Notes: generated by a model not told the origin, from the letters alone. DNA of 64,000 nt from Chelonoidis abingdonii (GCF_003597395.2 NC_133770.1:78658770-78722769); one strand, 5' to 3'; counted from the stretch's first letter, positions 47,967 through 59,806 are shown. Made by a program: numbers and translations.

Positions 47967-48825
47967 GGCAGGTTTTTTTCCCTTCCCTGTCTAGTTCCTG
48001 AGTGTTGAAATGAACACTAGAGGCTGCACCCTGAAGAATGTTGTCGCTTCTCCCCATAGTGTCTTTGACACCAGTGTTGCTTCTTTCTGATTGTACACTC
48101 TGCTCCTTCCCCCATTACATAAGTCCTCTGGCTCAGTGCGCTGGACCCTCACTTCCAGAAAAACAAAAGCACTAAACAATCCAGGACATGTGCTCATGTA
48201 ACCCATATGCAGTATTTAATTTGTTCAGAGACAGAGAGTGAGGCAGTTGAGAAATTAATGGATTTCTGTTTGTTTGTCTCTCTGTCTGTATACACATGCA
48301 AGGAGACAGCAAGGCCATTCACTTGAAGTGCCCTGATTCATCACAGTTTTTCCATGAGCTGGAAAGTAAATTTCCATGGTGAGTGGAGTCAGAAATATTC
48401 ATAATTTGAGAATTGAGCAAATCAGAGCTCAGTAGAGCAAAAGCTATAAGCCCAATGGATCAGTTTGATGAAACACATGAAGATGTCTCCTACAGTCACA
48501 GAATGGGTCCCAATGCCTGTGATGGCTGCCAGTCTCTTGCACCCTGGATCCTCCACAGGATCAAGCCCTTAATACAATATATAACCTATTGTGCCATATT
48601 TATAAAGCTTGGCCTCAAAAGTTAGATGTTTTCCCCCTGATTCTTTATTTATGTATAAAAGCAGCCTTTAACTCACAGATAGAGACCATGGATTCAGCAT
48701 AATTATTTTTTATTTAAATGTTGTACGTGATTATAATAATTTTAGGCCTTAACATGGTTCATATTAAATTCAGATTTCATTTTAAACAGGTCTATTTTTT
48801 AAAAGAAAAACTGATTTAAATAATG

Positions 48826-49640
48826 TGATGAGGAGATCCTCAGGCTAGCCCTGCAAGAGCAGAATTGGGGTCATGTGGGCCCAATCAGCTAATTAGGCTG
48901 CAAACAGAGGAGCTTTAGGCTGGAGGCAACTAATTAGAGAGAGACTCACCTGTGCAGGAATTGGTGGGGCCTATAAAACCAGGTAGTGGTCTATATACCA
49001 GGCTCCTGGGAAAGGCTGAAGGAAGATAGGTAGCAGTCACTCCCTGGGAAGAGGGAGGCAGGTGCTTGGAGCTAGTACACCCAGCAGTGGCACTGGAACT
49101 GGGGGGGCCAGGGTCCTTCCACTTTTTGGCCGGGGTAGGGCCTTGGGGGGCAAGGGCCCTGCCCCCTCCCCATTTTGGGAGGGCTCTGGAGGCCTTGACA
49201 TTCAGAGACAGAAAGGGAGCCAGAGAGCAGGAAGCAGTCCAAGGAAGGAGCAGTGAAGGCAGAGAGAGGAAGGCCAGAACTGCTGAGCTGAGGGTCCCTG
49301 GGCTGGAACCTGGACTAGAGGGCGGGCCTGGGTTCCCTTACTAGCCATTGGGTGAGTGGCAACAGGGTAGCGAATGGGATGGCTGCCTAGGACTACCGAT
49401 GGACTGAACCCTGGAAGGGGGAACACTGAGTGACCTAGCCAGAGGGCTAAGTCACAAAGAGGATGCTGCAGGTTCTGGAGTGAGAGGAACCAGAGACAGA
49501 GTGATGGTGTGCAAACTGTTGACCTTGAGAGCTAGTCCCCAGAATGACCAGGAGCAGGTGCCAGACCGGTGGTGAGTGGAGCACCCTGCCATGACTGTAA
49601 AAAAAACTGGTTTTCTTTCATTTTTGGGGAAAAAAAAGAT
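48826..49640 (+). repeat. Putative LTR or promoter-bearing interspersed repeat
   Basis: The region starts near 'tgtgatgaggagatcctcag' at the eroded hAT end and carries 'gtggggcctataaaaccagg' with a TATAAAA box at 48972-48978. It is then rich in 'gaag/gagg' and 'cctggactag' segments until 'gtggagcaccctgccatgac'. Composition and layout resemble LTR or LTR-leader repeats of turtle genomes. I see no polymerase or Gag remnants next to it. Frames at 49062-49344 are open by GC-rich composition only. Confidence 0.45.
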
Positions 49641-51871
49641 TTTATCTGCCCTTCTCTGAAAGTTGGGACCTAGCCTAGTTAGCACCGGCACCTTGTATTA
49701 ATATTGATTTGACAGGCCAAAGCACTGGAGTGATATTTTCACATCTACCTGCCCCACCAAAAAGGTGAGGGATGGAATTCTAAACTAGCTGCCAACTCCA
49801 GATTATATTCAGGATAAATCCACACAGAGTATATTGCCATCATCTAGCCTTGACGCAATCTAAACATGGATCGATTCAGTTAGGTTTTTATCTAAGACCT
49901 GACCTGTCTGACTCAAAATGATAAAATGCTTTTCTGTCTCTGGAATTCCAGGGAAAAACGTGAGTCCAATGAGACCCCCAGATTGCAAATTTCTTTATAA
50001 GTGCAGGATAGACACCCTCACTTGAGAGTGAGGTTACAGCTCATGCTAGTTTCTTAAAACATTTCCTCTTGCCAATCATCCTCACATCCCTTGTGCTAAG
50101 AATGAGCCTGAGCAACCTACTTCCCAAGCAGGGTCTTTTAGCCTAGACATTGGAATGCTGCATCATTGGCACTGTAGCAGTTACAGAGGACACCATGATT
50201 GGGATGAATTTGAGACTTTCTTTATTTCTTGTTTACATGGACTCTTACCTCCATCCCCTGGGTCCCTAGTGGCCACTCTGAATAGTGGCTCTAACCATCA
50301 CAACTAAACACATGAGAAGATGCTTTAAGCTAGCTAGTTATGATTGGTAAGAATCATTGATGTCCGGTGACTCCACATCCTCATGAACATAAGTTCCCAC
50401 ACAAAAGCTCTTAACTGAGGAAGGAGGCCAAGAAGGTTGCTATGAGAGAGGTTGGTAATTTTTCTGTCTTCTAAGAGTATTATATAAGATGTGAACATTG
50501 ACATTTATGGGGTAATATACTCCGGAAATAATTGGCAATGAAACCATTTGGTAGGGACATAAAGTACTATATAATAACATATGGTCACATCTTCAGCTCA
50601 TACAAATTGGCATAGTTCCGTTGACCATAGTAGAATTATACAGAATCTATCATAGCAGAGAATTGGCCCCTTAATTATCTAAGAAACTGAAAAATAGTTA
50701 AATGATTATAGACTTCTATGTTGCCTGTTAAATGAAGTGACAGGAGCTTAAACCGATGAAGTATGGCTCATTTCCATTGTATTTCATGCAGGACAATGTT
50801 GTGTCTATCTGACTTCCTATCTGCATTTTAAAACCCATAATTCAAACACAGGGCCAGTTCTGTCCTCCTATAGCCATTGAAATCAGTGGGAGCTGTGCAT
50901 ATATGTCTGAAGGAAAAATTGGGCCCATATTTATTTAAAACATATGTAATACATTGCACAACGTCAACCATGTTCAATATAATACACTTTTTGGAAATAA
51001 AATAGATGGTAGAACATGCTCAGTATGTCTTGCAAGATGAAATTATGACGAATGACTGTCTTTAAATCACTAAATTGCTGTCATATTTTTGAAGAAATTG
51101 TAGTCTCACTATAATAACAATTTCTATACAAAATTGATAGTGCACAATTGCCTATCTGCTTCAGAGATGCTATTGGAAAAGTATCATTTTAGCTCATTCA
51201 TCTTTTAAACCAATAAATAGTGCATTTCCCACTAAGATCCATTTTTTTATCCTATTTTGCTCTGATGTATTACCATTTCAAGTCTACTTGAGCTCCAGTC
51301 TTTGAAGACATATATAGACATAGCCGCCTCATATATAATAGTGAAAGTCAAAAGGAGAATTTTCTGTCTTTTTGTGATAATGTGCTTTTCTTTGATATTG
51401 CTATGTAGAAATAGGTTGGCCTTATTTGAGTTCATTGTGAAAAGCTATCTTTTTTGTTAAATTTATGGTAATTTTGAGGAACACATTGGTGAATGGTATA
51501 CAGTAATGAATGAACTCCCAAGAAACATTTTGAATGAAACTGTCTTGTACAGCTTTGTACTGCAATAGGCTGCGAACAAAAGTGAAGTCAGTAAATAAAA
51601 AAACAAAACAAAAACAACCAGCTAGTGAACAATTGTTCCTAGTCCAGAAAATAGGTCAGTTTTTCAATCACATTTCTTATCCTTTTTCTAAATATAAATG
51701 ATATTTGAACCACTTTAAAATAAGAATTCACATTCTACACATCAATGATATACTCCTAAATGTGCTTGTCAGGCATTCTGAAGGTCGGGATTTTCAAAGG
51801 ACACTAGGGAATGATGCACCCACACACTATTGAAATTCAGTGGAAGATGGGCGCCTAATTTTTTTACGTTA
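49641..51871. other. Intergenic; nothing clear
   Basis: Weak palindromic MITE-like fragments ('ccattgaaatcagtgggagc' near 50875; 'attttcaaaggacac...attcagtggaagatgggcgc' near 51791-51855). No gene. Confidence 0.4.
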
Positions 51872-52172
51872 TGGCTACACTGCACACCTTTTGTAATGGA
51901 ATGTAGGTGATGTGTGTAGTCACATGCCACAGAGAAAAGTGGGCTGCTAAACGCAGCAGTGCAGGTAGGGAGTCACTGCTTGCATGAGTAGAGTGCCCGG
52001 TGGGACACACACGTGGGTACATACTCACAGGGTTGAGGCGTTCCTTTATGTGCCTTAGCAGCTGTAATAAAAGTCATGGTCTATGCTGTTGTTGATACCT
52101 AGGGTAAGGATGTGTGCTGTGTATGTACTCTACACACTGCCCCAAGGAGTGTGCACTGTAAATGTACCTTAG
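51872..52172. repeat. MITE with 'ctacactgcacac' inverted termini
   Basis: 'ggctacactgcacacctttt' on the left and 'gtgtgcactgtaaatgtacc' on the right are inverted repeats, with an internal 'gtgtgtagtcacatgcca'. Boundaries are approximate and no target duplication is found. Confidence 0.5.
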
Positions 52173-52884
52173 ACTCCTTTGAAATTCCCAGCCTAAAGGT
52201 GCAGGGCCTGAATCGCCACTGCATTAGTCCAGTTTTAAAGGAGTGTAATCAGAGGCATGCACAGGAATTTAAATTTCCTCACTTTTGGGCGGGGGGCACA
52301 TGCTCCTGCCTGGCCTCCCTTGTTCATACTCTGGGTTTAACACTATTATAATTAATGCAGTTACACCAGAGTAGAACTGGAATAAGGTAGTGGTGACTCA
52401 GGCCCGTACTTTTTAATTAGGGTTATTTATTGTGCAAGGTTAAATATGGACAAGATGTCTTCCCTGGCTGACATTAAATATGGGTCAAAAAACTTTCTGG
52501 ATCACACTATGATGAATCAGAGCCTCAAACAAACACTGAACTGTTAGCACACGAGCCGTGGTTATGACCTGAAGCAAATGATTTTGATGAAACTATTCAC
52601 ATGCTTAAAGTTAGCCACATTCTTAAGCACTTTGCTGAATTGGGACTCTACTGTGGTTCAGATGGCTACAGGAATTTTTGTGGATGAAGGCATCAGTTAA
52701 AAAACGGATTGACTGAACTGCAGGACTCCTGTCTGTCTCAGGCTCCTGCTGTTATAGGCTTTGTACTCCCTTGCTGTGGCTCTGATTTGAAATCTCACTT
52801 CTTCTGCATTCTCTTTGTAAGCAGTGGAGTAATGAGCTTAATGTGCCACTGTATTTTAATTTTCTACTTGAACTGATAATTAAA
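52173..52884. other. Intergenic; 'cttaag' MITE fragments
   Basis: 'gcttaaagttagccacattc' followed by 'ttaagcactttgctgaattg' near 52601-52645 is half of the same MITE family found at 21131 and 58085. No gene is seen. Confidence 0.45.
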
Positions 52885-53639
52885 ATAAAACAGAATCACA
52901 GAAATGTAGGTTGAGAAGGGACCTCAAGAAGTCATCGGGTCCAGGTCCCTGTGCTGAGGCAGGATAAAGGCTACCTAAGCCATACCTTAGAGATGTTTGT
53001 CTAAAGGTGCGTCTACACTACGGAATTATTCCGATTTTACATAAACCAGTTTTGTAAAACAGATTGTATAAAGTCGAGTGCATGCGGCCACACTAAGCGC
53101 ATTAATTTGGTGGTGTGCGTCCAAGATCCGAGGCTAGCGTCGATTTCTGAAGTGTTGCACTGTGGGTAGCTATTCCGTAGCTGTCCCATAGTTCCCGCAA
53201 TCTCCCCCGCCCCTTGGAATTCTGGGTTGAGATCCCAGTGCCTGATGGGGCAAAAATCATTGTCGCGGGTGATTCTGGGTAAATGTCATCAGTCATTCCT
53301 TCCTCCAGGAAAGCAATGGCAGACAATCATTTTGCGCTCTTTTTCCCTGGATTGCCGCTCTTGTTCTCTATCCTACCTTAAAAGCATAAGGGATGTATCA
53401 CCTTCTGGCTGAAGAGTCTGGGTGCTTGTGGTGAAGTGTACAAGTCCCACACTGGCCAAAACAGGATTAATGAGCAGGGGACACTGCCCTGCCACACCAG
53501 TGAGAGAGATCTGATTTGGAGGGAGGATCTTAAAAGGGAAAAGCACACCACAGTTGGCAGCAGAGCTAAAAGTGCTGTAAGAAATGAAAGGATATAGACA
53601 GAAATTTCCTTGTGTGAACAGGAATTCAAAAGCCTAATA

Positions 53640-54060
53640 CAGAACAATTTTAAAAAGGAATGACAAAAAATCTGGATCAACAAAAAAAGAGGAAGATGAT
53701 TTTTTTGAATTGTGTCCTAGAGTTGAGGATAATGACATACGTCAGGCTCAGGAAAGGAAAAATGAAGTGTTTTTGTTTAGAGTACTTACAGGCTATTGCA
53801 GCTTAAACAAAAATAAACAAACACAAAGATGAACTATGTGAGCACTGTAAGGTAGAAGAAACAATTGATCACCTTTATGGGTATGTAAGGACTTTGATAA
53901 AGAAAAAGAAAAGATTTATGAGAAATTTAAAAGGCATAAGGTAGCAAAAGTTACTTTACATCATTTAGTAAAAATATTGGGGAAACGAGGTTGTTATAAT
54001 ACCTGAAAAACATAGGGCAGAACAAGAAAATATACACCATTAGGTATTTAGGAATTATAG
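53640..54060 (+). pseudogene. Decayed LINE polymerase C-terminal fragment inside Harbinger element
   Basis: Two frames read LTGYCSLNKNKQ and, one shift later, DELCEHCKVEETIDHLY. This resembles the 'LRTGHC.LN...LC..C...ET..H.L..C' zinc-binding tail after the reverse transcriptase of some non-LTR elements. The final Cys is not clear and a stop and frameshift split the motif. Clade not assignable. Confidence 0.5.
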
Positions 54061-54078
54061 TTGGTGGAGGATGTAGAC

Positions 54079-54318
54079 CAGTGGTGGACAACCTATGGAC
54101 TGTGGCCTGCACGCGGCCCATCAGGGTAATCTGCCGGGGGGCCACCAGACAGTTTGTTTACATTTGCATGGCTGCCAGCACTGTTTCCTGCAGCTCCCAT
54201 TGGCCAGGAATGGTGAACCACACCCACTGGGAGCTGTGGGCAACCATGCAAATGTAAACAAATTGTCTCGCGGACCCCCAGCGGATTACCCTGACGGGCC
54301 GCAGGCTGCCCACCACTG
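54079..54318. mobile_element. Short hAT MITE with near-perfect target duplication
   Basis: The ends CAGTGGTGGACAACCTATGG and caggctgcccaccactg are inverted repeats. The flanks atgtagac (54071-54078) and atatagac (54319-54326) differ at one base. The interior is palindromic: 'catcagggtaatctgccggg', 'gtttacatttgcatggctgc', 'gcaaatgtaaac' and 'cagcggattaccctgacggg'. At 240 bases it is nested within the Harbinger interval. Confidence 0.9.
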
Positions 54319-54525
54319 ATATAGACCATCTAGTCAAGTCTACTTCTCCATGAAATAGAAAAAACGAAAAGTAGGTGGCAGATGGGAGAGAGGACTGGCT
54401 AAAGCCAAGCGCTCCTCACCTAACTGTTCCTTGATGGCCCCTCCCTCAAGAAAGATACATCTTTTGAGGAGACTATTTTTCCATATCAGTCTGTGAGCCT
54501 AGTTTTGACCGTAACTCAACAAAAG

Positions 54526-54839
54526 NNNNNNNNNNNNNNNNNNNNNNNNNNNNNNNNNNNNNNNNNNNNNNNNNNNNNNNNNNNNNNNNNNNNNNNNNNN
54601 NNNNNNNNNNNNNNNNNNNNNNNNNNNNNNNNNNNNNNNNNNNNNNNNNNNNNNNNNNNNNNNNNNNNNNNNNNNNNNNNNNNNNNNNNNNNNNNNNNNN
54701 NNNNNNNNNNNNNNNNNNNNNNNNNNNNNNNNNNNNNNNNNNNNNNNNNNNNNNNNNNNNNNNNNNNNNNNNNNNNNNNNNNNNNNNNNNNNNNNNNNNN
54801 NNNNNNNNNNNNNNNNNNNNNNNNNNNNNNNNNNNNNNN
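54526..54839. other. Assembly gap (N)
   Basis: 314 consecutive N. Any frame crossing it is meaningless. It falls in the middle of the nested transposon cluster, as expected for repeat-induced gaps; the length may be an estimate. Confidence 0.99.
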
Positions 54840-55750
54840 ACAGCTCCACGCTGGGCAAACAGGAAATGAAATTCAAAAGTTCACGGGGCTTTTTCTGTCT
54901 ACCTGGTCAGTGCATCCGAGTTCAGATTGCTTTCCAGAGCGGTCACAGTGGAGCGCTGTGGGATACCGCCCAGAGGCCAATACCATCGATTTGCGGCCAC
55001 ACTAACCCTAATCCGATATGGTAATACCGATTTTAGTGCTACTCCTCTCATTGGGGTGGAGTACTGAAACCGATTTAAAGAGCCCTTTATATCCATATAA
55101 AGGGCCTCGTTGTGTGGACGGGTACAGCGTTAAATCGGTTTAAACGTGTAGTGTAGACCAGGCCTAAGCTGTTCCTAACAACTTCCAGTGATGGGAATTC
55201 CACAGCCTCCCTTGGTAGCCTGTTCCAGAACTTAACTATCCTTTCAGTTGGAAAGTTTTTCCTAATACTCAACCTGTATCTCCTTGGCTGCAGCTTAAAT
55301 CCCTTACTTCTTGTCCTACCTTCAGTGGGCATGGAGAACAATTGATCCAATCCTCTTTGTAACAACCCTTAACATCTCTGAAGACTATCATGATCCCTCC
55401 ATAATCTTATTTTCTCAAAACTAGACATCTCCAAAGTTTCAACCTTTTCTAATATAAAAGGTTTAGAAAACTTGACTTCACTTTTGTTACTCTTCTCTGG
55501 ACTGTCTCTCAATTGTCCACATCCTTTTAAAAGTGTGGCTCCCAGAACTGGACACAGTACTCCGGCTGAGGCCTCATCAGAGGCCAATTAGGTTGGGACA
55601 ATTACCTCCCATGTCTTACATGTAACACTGCTGTTAATATACCCTAGAATGATATTAGTCTTTTTTGCAACTGCAAACGCTGTTGGCTCATTCAATTTGT
55701 GATCAGCTGTCCTTTTCTGTAGTGCTATTGCACTGCTGCGGAAATACTGA

Positions 55751-57354
55751 AAATCAGTCTCTGCAAGCCCTGGTCTCTTGAATGGTAAGTTACTTCAACA
55801 GGGTGAAATAGTCTGGGACAGCATGGGAAGGAGATGAACCCATGGTGAATCAGAGCTCATGGTGAGCCTGTGGTTTTGTTTTTTTTTTTTTTAGAGGAGC
55901 ATAATCCATTATTATATCCAGGACTTTTCTCTTTCTGCATTTCCACACATCTCTTTACCTGCAATTATCTTAAAAAGGTGTTGCCCACAGCTCCATTATT
56001 CCAGTCTCCTAAGTGCTGCTGAAGAATAACACAGAAATCAAAAAGTTCTTCTGCACATACTGATGACTAATAACATTTGCTAGTACAGAAGAATACACAG
56101 TGCAAACACTTGTAATTTGTAGCACCAATGTATTTTCTTTCCTGATGGGAATGCATAATACTAATGCTCCAAAGCCCTTGACTGGCAGCTGTAAAAATAG
56201 GTATATACCAATGTGTATATTTTTAGAATACGTTAAACAATCTTTGCAAAAAAACATACACACACACCAAACAACTTAAGCAATATAAATAACACCTAGG
56301 GAAAGAAGGCAAAGGAAACATATTTTCAGCAGTAATACTCATTTTTACTGAATCAATGAGGAGTCACATTGCCCTTCCATCTCACCTTTAGTAGAGCAGC
56401 AAATCTTGCTTGGTCAGCCAGCTAGCATCATCTAAAAATAGCCTGTCTGTCTGCGTAGGAAATGCATCCATCTTCATTCTTTCAGCTTGCCTGTGAGACT
56501 CAAGTCAACATTTAGACTCCAGAAATGTGGGTAATGTCTCAGTGTAAAGTTGAAAGTGCTTATTTTAGCTGGCATGTTGGTGCCTGTTTATGGGGGGGCC
56601 TGTGACTGCATGACTAGAAAAGCAAACGTGTTCTGAGGGATTGGGAAGAGAATCCATTTTGTGCTTAGGAGAAGCTGTCATTAGATAACTCGCAAAGCTC
56701 AAGTAATGTGCATGTATTCGTAGATCTGCTTGGCGAATATGTGGAAATCTTCTTGCAGTGCTAAGAACATCCCTGTACTATTGATTCCTATTTCTAGCCT
56801 CTTGGCTAGATAAAGGGAACTTAAATTGGAGATTGCTAGCAAGGGATTTAACCAAAGAGCTGCTTCAAGATTTACCACTGTGAGGCTTCTTGATAGCAAA
56901 GAAAAGGAGTTTTAACCCAGCAATGTCAGATATTACATATCATCAGATTGATGTTATCCTTTGCTGGAGAAGTTGATAAGATAGATTTCAGTAGGAGATA
57001 CAGTGTGAATGACAACTTGCCTGTCACATTTACTGTAATAAATACTGATTTGTTGATAAGCATTATTGTTTGAGATGATTGAAACATTATCAGCAAATGT
57101 ATTTGCATCGAAATATGCCATTTCATTGATGTTCATGTATTCAGTGATGTTTTTGATGGGGGGATGCCTGAAGTCAAGGACTTTTTGGTCCCTTCTCGAG
57201 AGAGAGAGAGAGACGCCAGTTGAAAACATGACCTTTTTGATCTGAAAATGGATGACATCATTCCATTTTGTGAAAAATATTTGAAAGGTTTTATTTTCTT
57301 TCTGATAACAGAACAAAATCAAATTCTGAAACCCCAAAAGTTGGCCAGCACTAA
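55751..57354. other. Intergenic; nothing recognised
   Basis: T-run near 55879-55892, short (CA)n near 56257-56267 and a GA run near 57199-57212. Minus-strand frames (for example 56954-57337, 127 codons) lack recognisable domains. Confidence 0.4.
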
Positions 57355-57535
57355 TTTAGCATCCTTGTTCTACAAATGAGAGTGAGCCATAGAGTATAAA
57401 ATCCTGGCCCCTGTGATGTCAACAGGAAAGTGACTTGCCCAAGATTGCACTGTAAGGCAGCGGCAGAGCTGGGAATCCAATCCATATCTTATGACTTTCA
57501 GTGCCCTATCCACTCGTCCATGGTACCTCCCTAAA
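57355..57535 (-). repeat. MIR remnant, antisense
   Basis: 'aagtgacttgcccaagattg', 'gcagcggcagagctgggaat' and 'gccctatccactcgtccatg' follow the antisense MIR order. Confidence 0.8.
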
Positions 57536-59792
57536 AAATGTTGAGTTGTTGCAATTTTTTTTTATGAGTTTAAGTATCAAGATTTTTCAATGTTTGATGA
57601 GGAGAGATATGGAAATAGGTCAGTAATATATCGTAGTGTAATATAGTGTAAAAGAAGCAACTTACCCTGACATTCAGAAGGACTCAGTGCTCTAGGTCTG
57701 AAAGGACATATTGCCAATTAGTGAGCAATCTATCTCACATGGAGCTGACTCAGATATATCTTTTATTATAATCTCTTCCTGTATATGGCGTACTTCAACT
57801 TGCCTTGCTTTAAGGTGTTAGTGACCTACTGAAGGGGACAATGACACATAAAGTTTATGCCCAAAATGTACGTTTTGTACAGATTTTACAAAACCCCACT
57901 ACATTTGGAAACATTTCAATAATGTCTGTTTCCCACAGAAAAAAGTGTTTTAAAATTGTATTTTATAGCTCTCCTATAATGTTGGAAACCCCAGTTGGGG
58001 TGGAGGTGGGAAGAGAAGCCTAGAGTTAGTGCTTCAGGACTCCTGGGTGCTATTTCGTGGCTCTGTCATTGAGGTACAAAGGCTCCAGATCAGAAAAGTA
58101 TTTAAAGACGTGATTAAGTCCATCACTATTCAGCAAAGAACTTAAACACGTGCTTAATTTTAGCCATGTGCTTAAGGCCCATTGAAGTTAATTCACTAGA
58201 CCACATATCCTCCTTAACTGAAATTTGTTTTTTTTTTTTTAAACCTAACTGTTTTGCACTTCTGACTTAGCTTGGACAATGAAACTGAATTGTTCTCTGG
58301 GTCTCATGCACTAACATAATGTATGAGTTCACTGGGATGTAAGGGTATTCCTAAAGTTATACTCAGTAGAGAATGACTGCTGAATCAGGGCTTGAATAAC
58401 CATGGATAAGTTACTTATGGCTCAGTCCAATTCCCACTGAAGACTCCAGCTGATTACAGTGAGCATTTGATCAAACCCTGTGTTTGCCTCAGTTTCCCCA
58501 AAGTTAGAGCGGATTGAACATGGAGAAATATTACTGGAACTTTCTTTTCCCTCTTTAATTTTCCATTGAAATATAATTTTTTTCCAGTCAAATCATGCAA
58601 ACTTTAACATTAATACTTCTCTACCTCATTCTGAGGGATTTGGGGAGAACTAATATTTATAAAGCTCTTTGGATAAAAAGTGCAAGATATTATTAGAGTT
58701 TCAGACTTTGTCTTAACCTAGGTATCACAAGTAAGTATCAAGATAAAAATATTTTTAAAAATTCTGTCACCTCTAAAATAGTTTCACTATCCCAGAAGAA
58801 TCAATGGAGTATTCAAAGAATTACACGCCGTTGTTTACTTCCTCACTTACCATTGAATGCATCTGATCTTCATCTTGTGGACCCCATGCTGCCAAAGTTT
58901 TTCCCTTGTTTCCTCTGTCATTTTTAACACAGTGTTTAGTTTCTGTGATACTGCCCCAGAACTGACTTTGGCAATTGAGCTTTGGAGGAGTTGAAGACTA
59001 GGTCAGCAAGAAAGAATTAGCAAGGTCCTGGCTTGATTATTTTTCACTGTTGCTTTATATTAGAGTGTATGTGTGTGTGTGTGTAACTGGGAATCTTGGT
59101 TCTCACATGACTTTGATTTGGACTTGGGAATTGTAGACCAGATCCTGGAGTGCATCGTGGCTGCTCTGCCCATAAAGCCAGTTTAATTAGCTATCCCAGT
59201 TCATGCCAGTGTAGGGGAATCCTCTGGTGACATGCAGTCAGTATAGAGCAGCCAATACAATCCCCCTCCCTCTGTTGGCATAGGCGGCATGGTCTGTGCA
59301 GAGAGGCTGTAGCAGGGGCTTTCTTATGCCTCACCAGTTTTCCGGCTGCCAGCCAGCTGTTGGCAGCCAGTATAATTTGCATTAAACTCCAGGCTGCTCT
59401 AATTTGTACTGGGGGACCAGCCCTCTACACAGCAGGATCAGGGAAGCACAAAGGTAAGCTTCCTCCTCCCTGAATTGCAGTTTGGCCAGATCTCTTGCTC
59501 TGAGTGTCTAAATACTGGGCTGATTTGCATATACTGTACTTATTTTGTGAAGAAATAGCTGACTTTAATCTCCAGGGCTCTTAGCCCAGCAGCTTTCATG
59601 AGCACTAAATTCACATAAAGACCAGGAGGAGGGAAAAATCTGTCATTTTGTTAAAATGAAGTGAAGCAAAACAAGATACTGGGGGCTAGCAAGGGATTTC
59701 AGGTGTTTTTTTTCTTTCTTTTATTTGGATTTTGCATGGTCCTTCTTCTTGCTGGCACTTTTATAGCACTGAATATTAGCTTTACATTTTAG
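57536..59792. other. Intergenic; MITE fragment and TG microsatellite
   Basis: A 'cttaag' palindromic MITE fragment lies at about 58085-58195 ('aaacacgtgcttaattttag', 'tgcttaaggcccattgaagt'). A (TG)n microsatellite is at 59069-59082. No gene is seen. Confidence 0.45.
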
Positions 59793-59806
59793 CCGCTAGG
59801 TGGCGA
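59793..59806 (+). promoter_or_regulatory. CTCF-like motif
   Basis: CCGCTAGGTGGCGA fits the CTCF core CCASYAGRKGGCRS at the central CTAGGTGGC and deviates at position 3 (G for A) and at the last position (A for S). It has the same strand as the site at 28309. Not in a recognised repeat. Confidence 0.4.

Larger units (their letters stand above)
44390..48825 (-). mobile_element. Decayed autonomous hAT transposon (BED-finger transposase)
   Basis: The left terminus CAGGGTGGGTTGATTTAAAT is followed by 'gatttaaagcagc...cgatttaaat'. Near the right side the inverted counterpart begins (ctgatttaaat at 48811-48821), but the final bases are lost. Between them, on the minus strand, lie transposase pieces in the correct order. 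They are an N-terminal BED-like finger (about 47966-47763), a Ser/Thr-rich linker (about 46776-46594), a central catalytic-domain piece with FIILHLDGWSNVHNDPVMYV (46469-46266), and a C-terminal piece near 45780-45480. Stops and frameshifts separate the pieces. A SINE and a hAT MITE have inserted into it. Confidence 0.8.
53005..55164. mobile_element. Harbinger-type DNA transposon remnant, internally replaced and gapped
   Basis: The left terminus is AGGTGCGTCTACACTACGG and the right terminus reads, in reverse complement, GGCCTGGTCTACACTACACG. They share GTCTACACTAC as an inverted repeat, flanked on both sides by TAA (53002-53004 and 55165-55167), the Harbinger target. Left-end sequence runs to about 53356 ('agtcattccttcctccagga', 'gcaatggcagacaatcattt'), and right-end sequence from 54840 ('cgctgggcaaacaggaaatg', 'ccgatttaaagagcccttta', 'tatccatataaagggcctcg'). 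The middle holds foreign sequence, a hAT MITE and 314 N. No transposase or Myb-like ORF is readable. Confidence 0.88.
52885..55750 (-). mobile_element. CR1 LINE on minus strand, split by a Harbinger insertion
   Basis: The left part (52885-53004) begins 'agaatcacagaaatgtaggt' then 'agaagggacctcaagaagtc', the reverse complement of a CR1 3' end. After the Harbinger element, the right part (55168-about 55750) resumes with 'ttccagtgatgggaattcca', 'cagcctcccttggtagcctg', 'tgtccacatccttttaaaag' and 'actggacacagtactccggc'. On the minus strand the right part encodes IRKNFPTERIVKFWNRLPRE, a C-terminal CR1 ORF2 motif. The two halves are collinear once the intervening 2160 bases and one TAA are removed. 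Confidence 0.85.

Noticed and set aside
54493..55005. Frames of 170 and 125 codons with X residues
   Set aside because: They are artefacts of reading through the assembly gap.
56954..57337. 127-codon minus-strand frame
   Set aside because: No recognised domain; A+T-rich intergenic context and no conserved signals.
59069..59082. TG repeat considered as a regulatory Z-DNA element
   Set aside because: A short microsatellite of about seven units with no supporting context.
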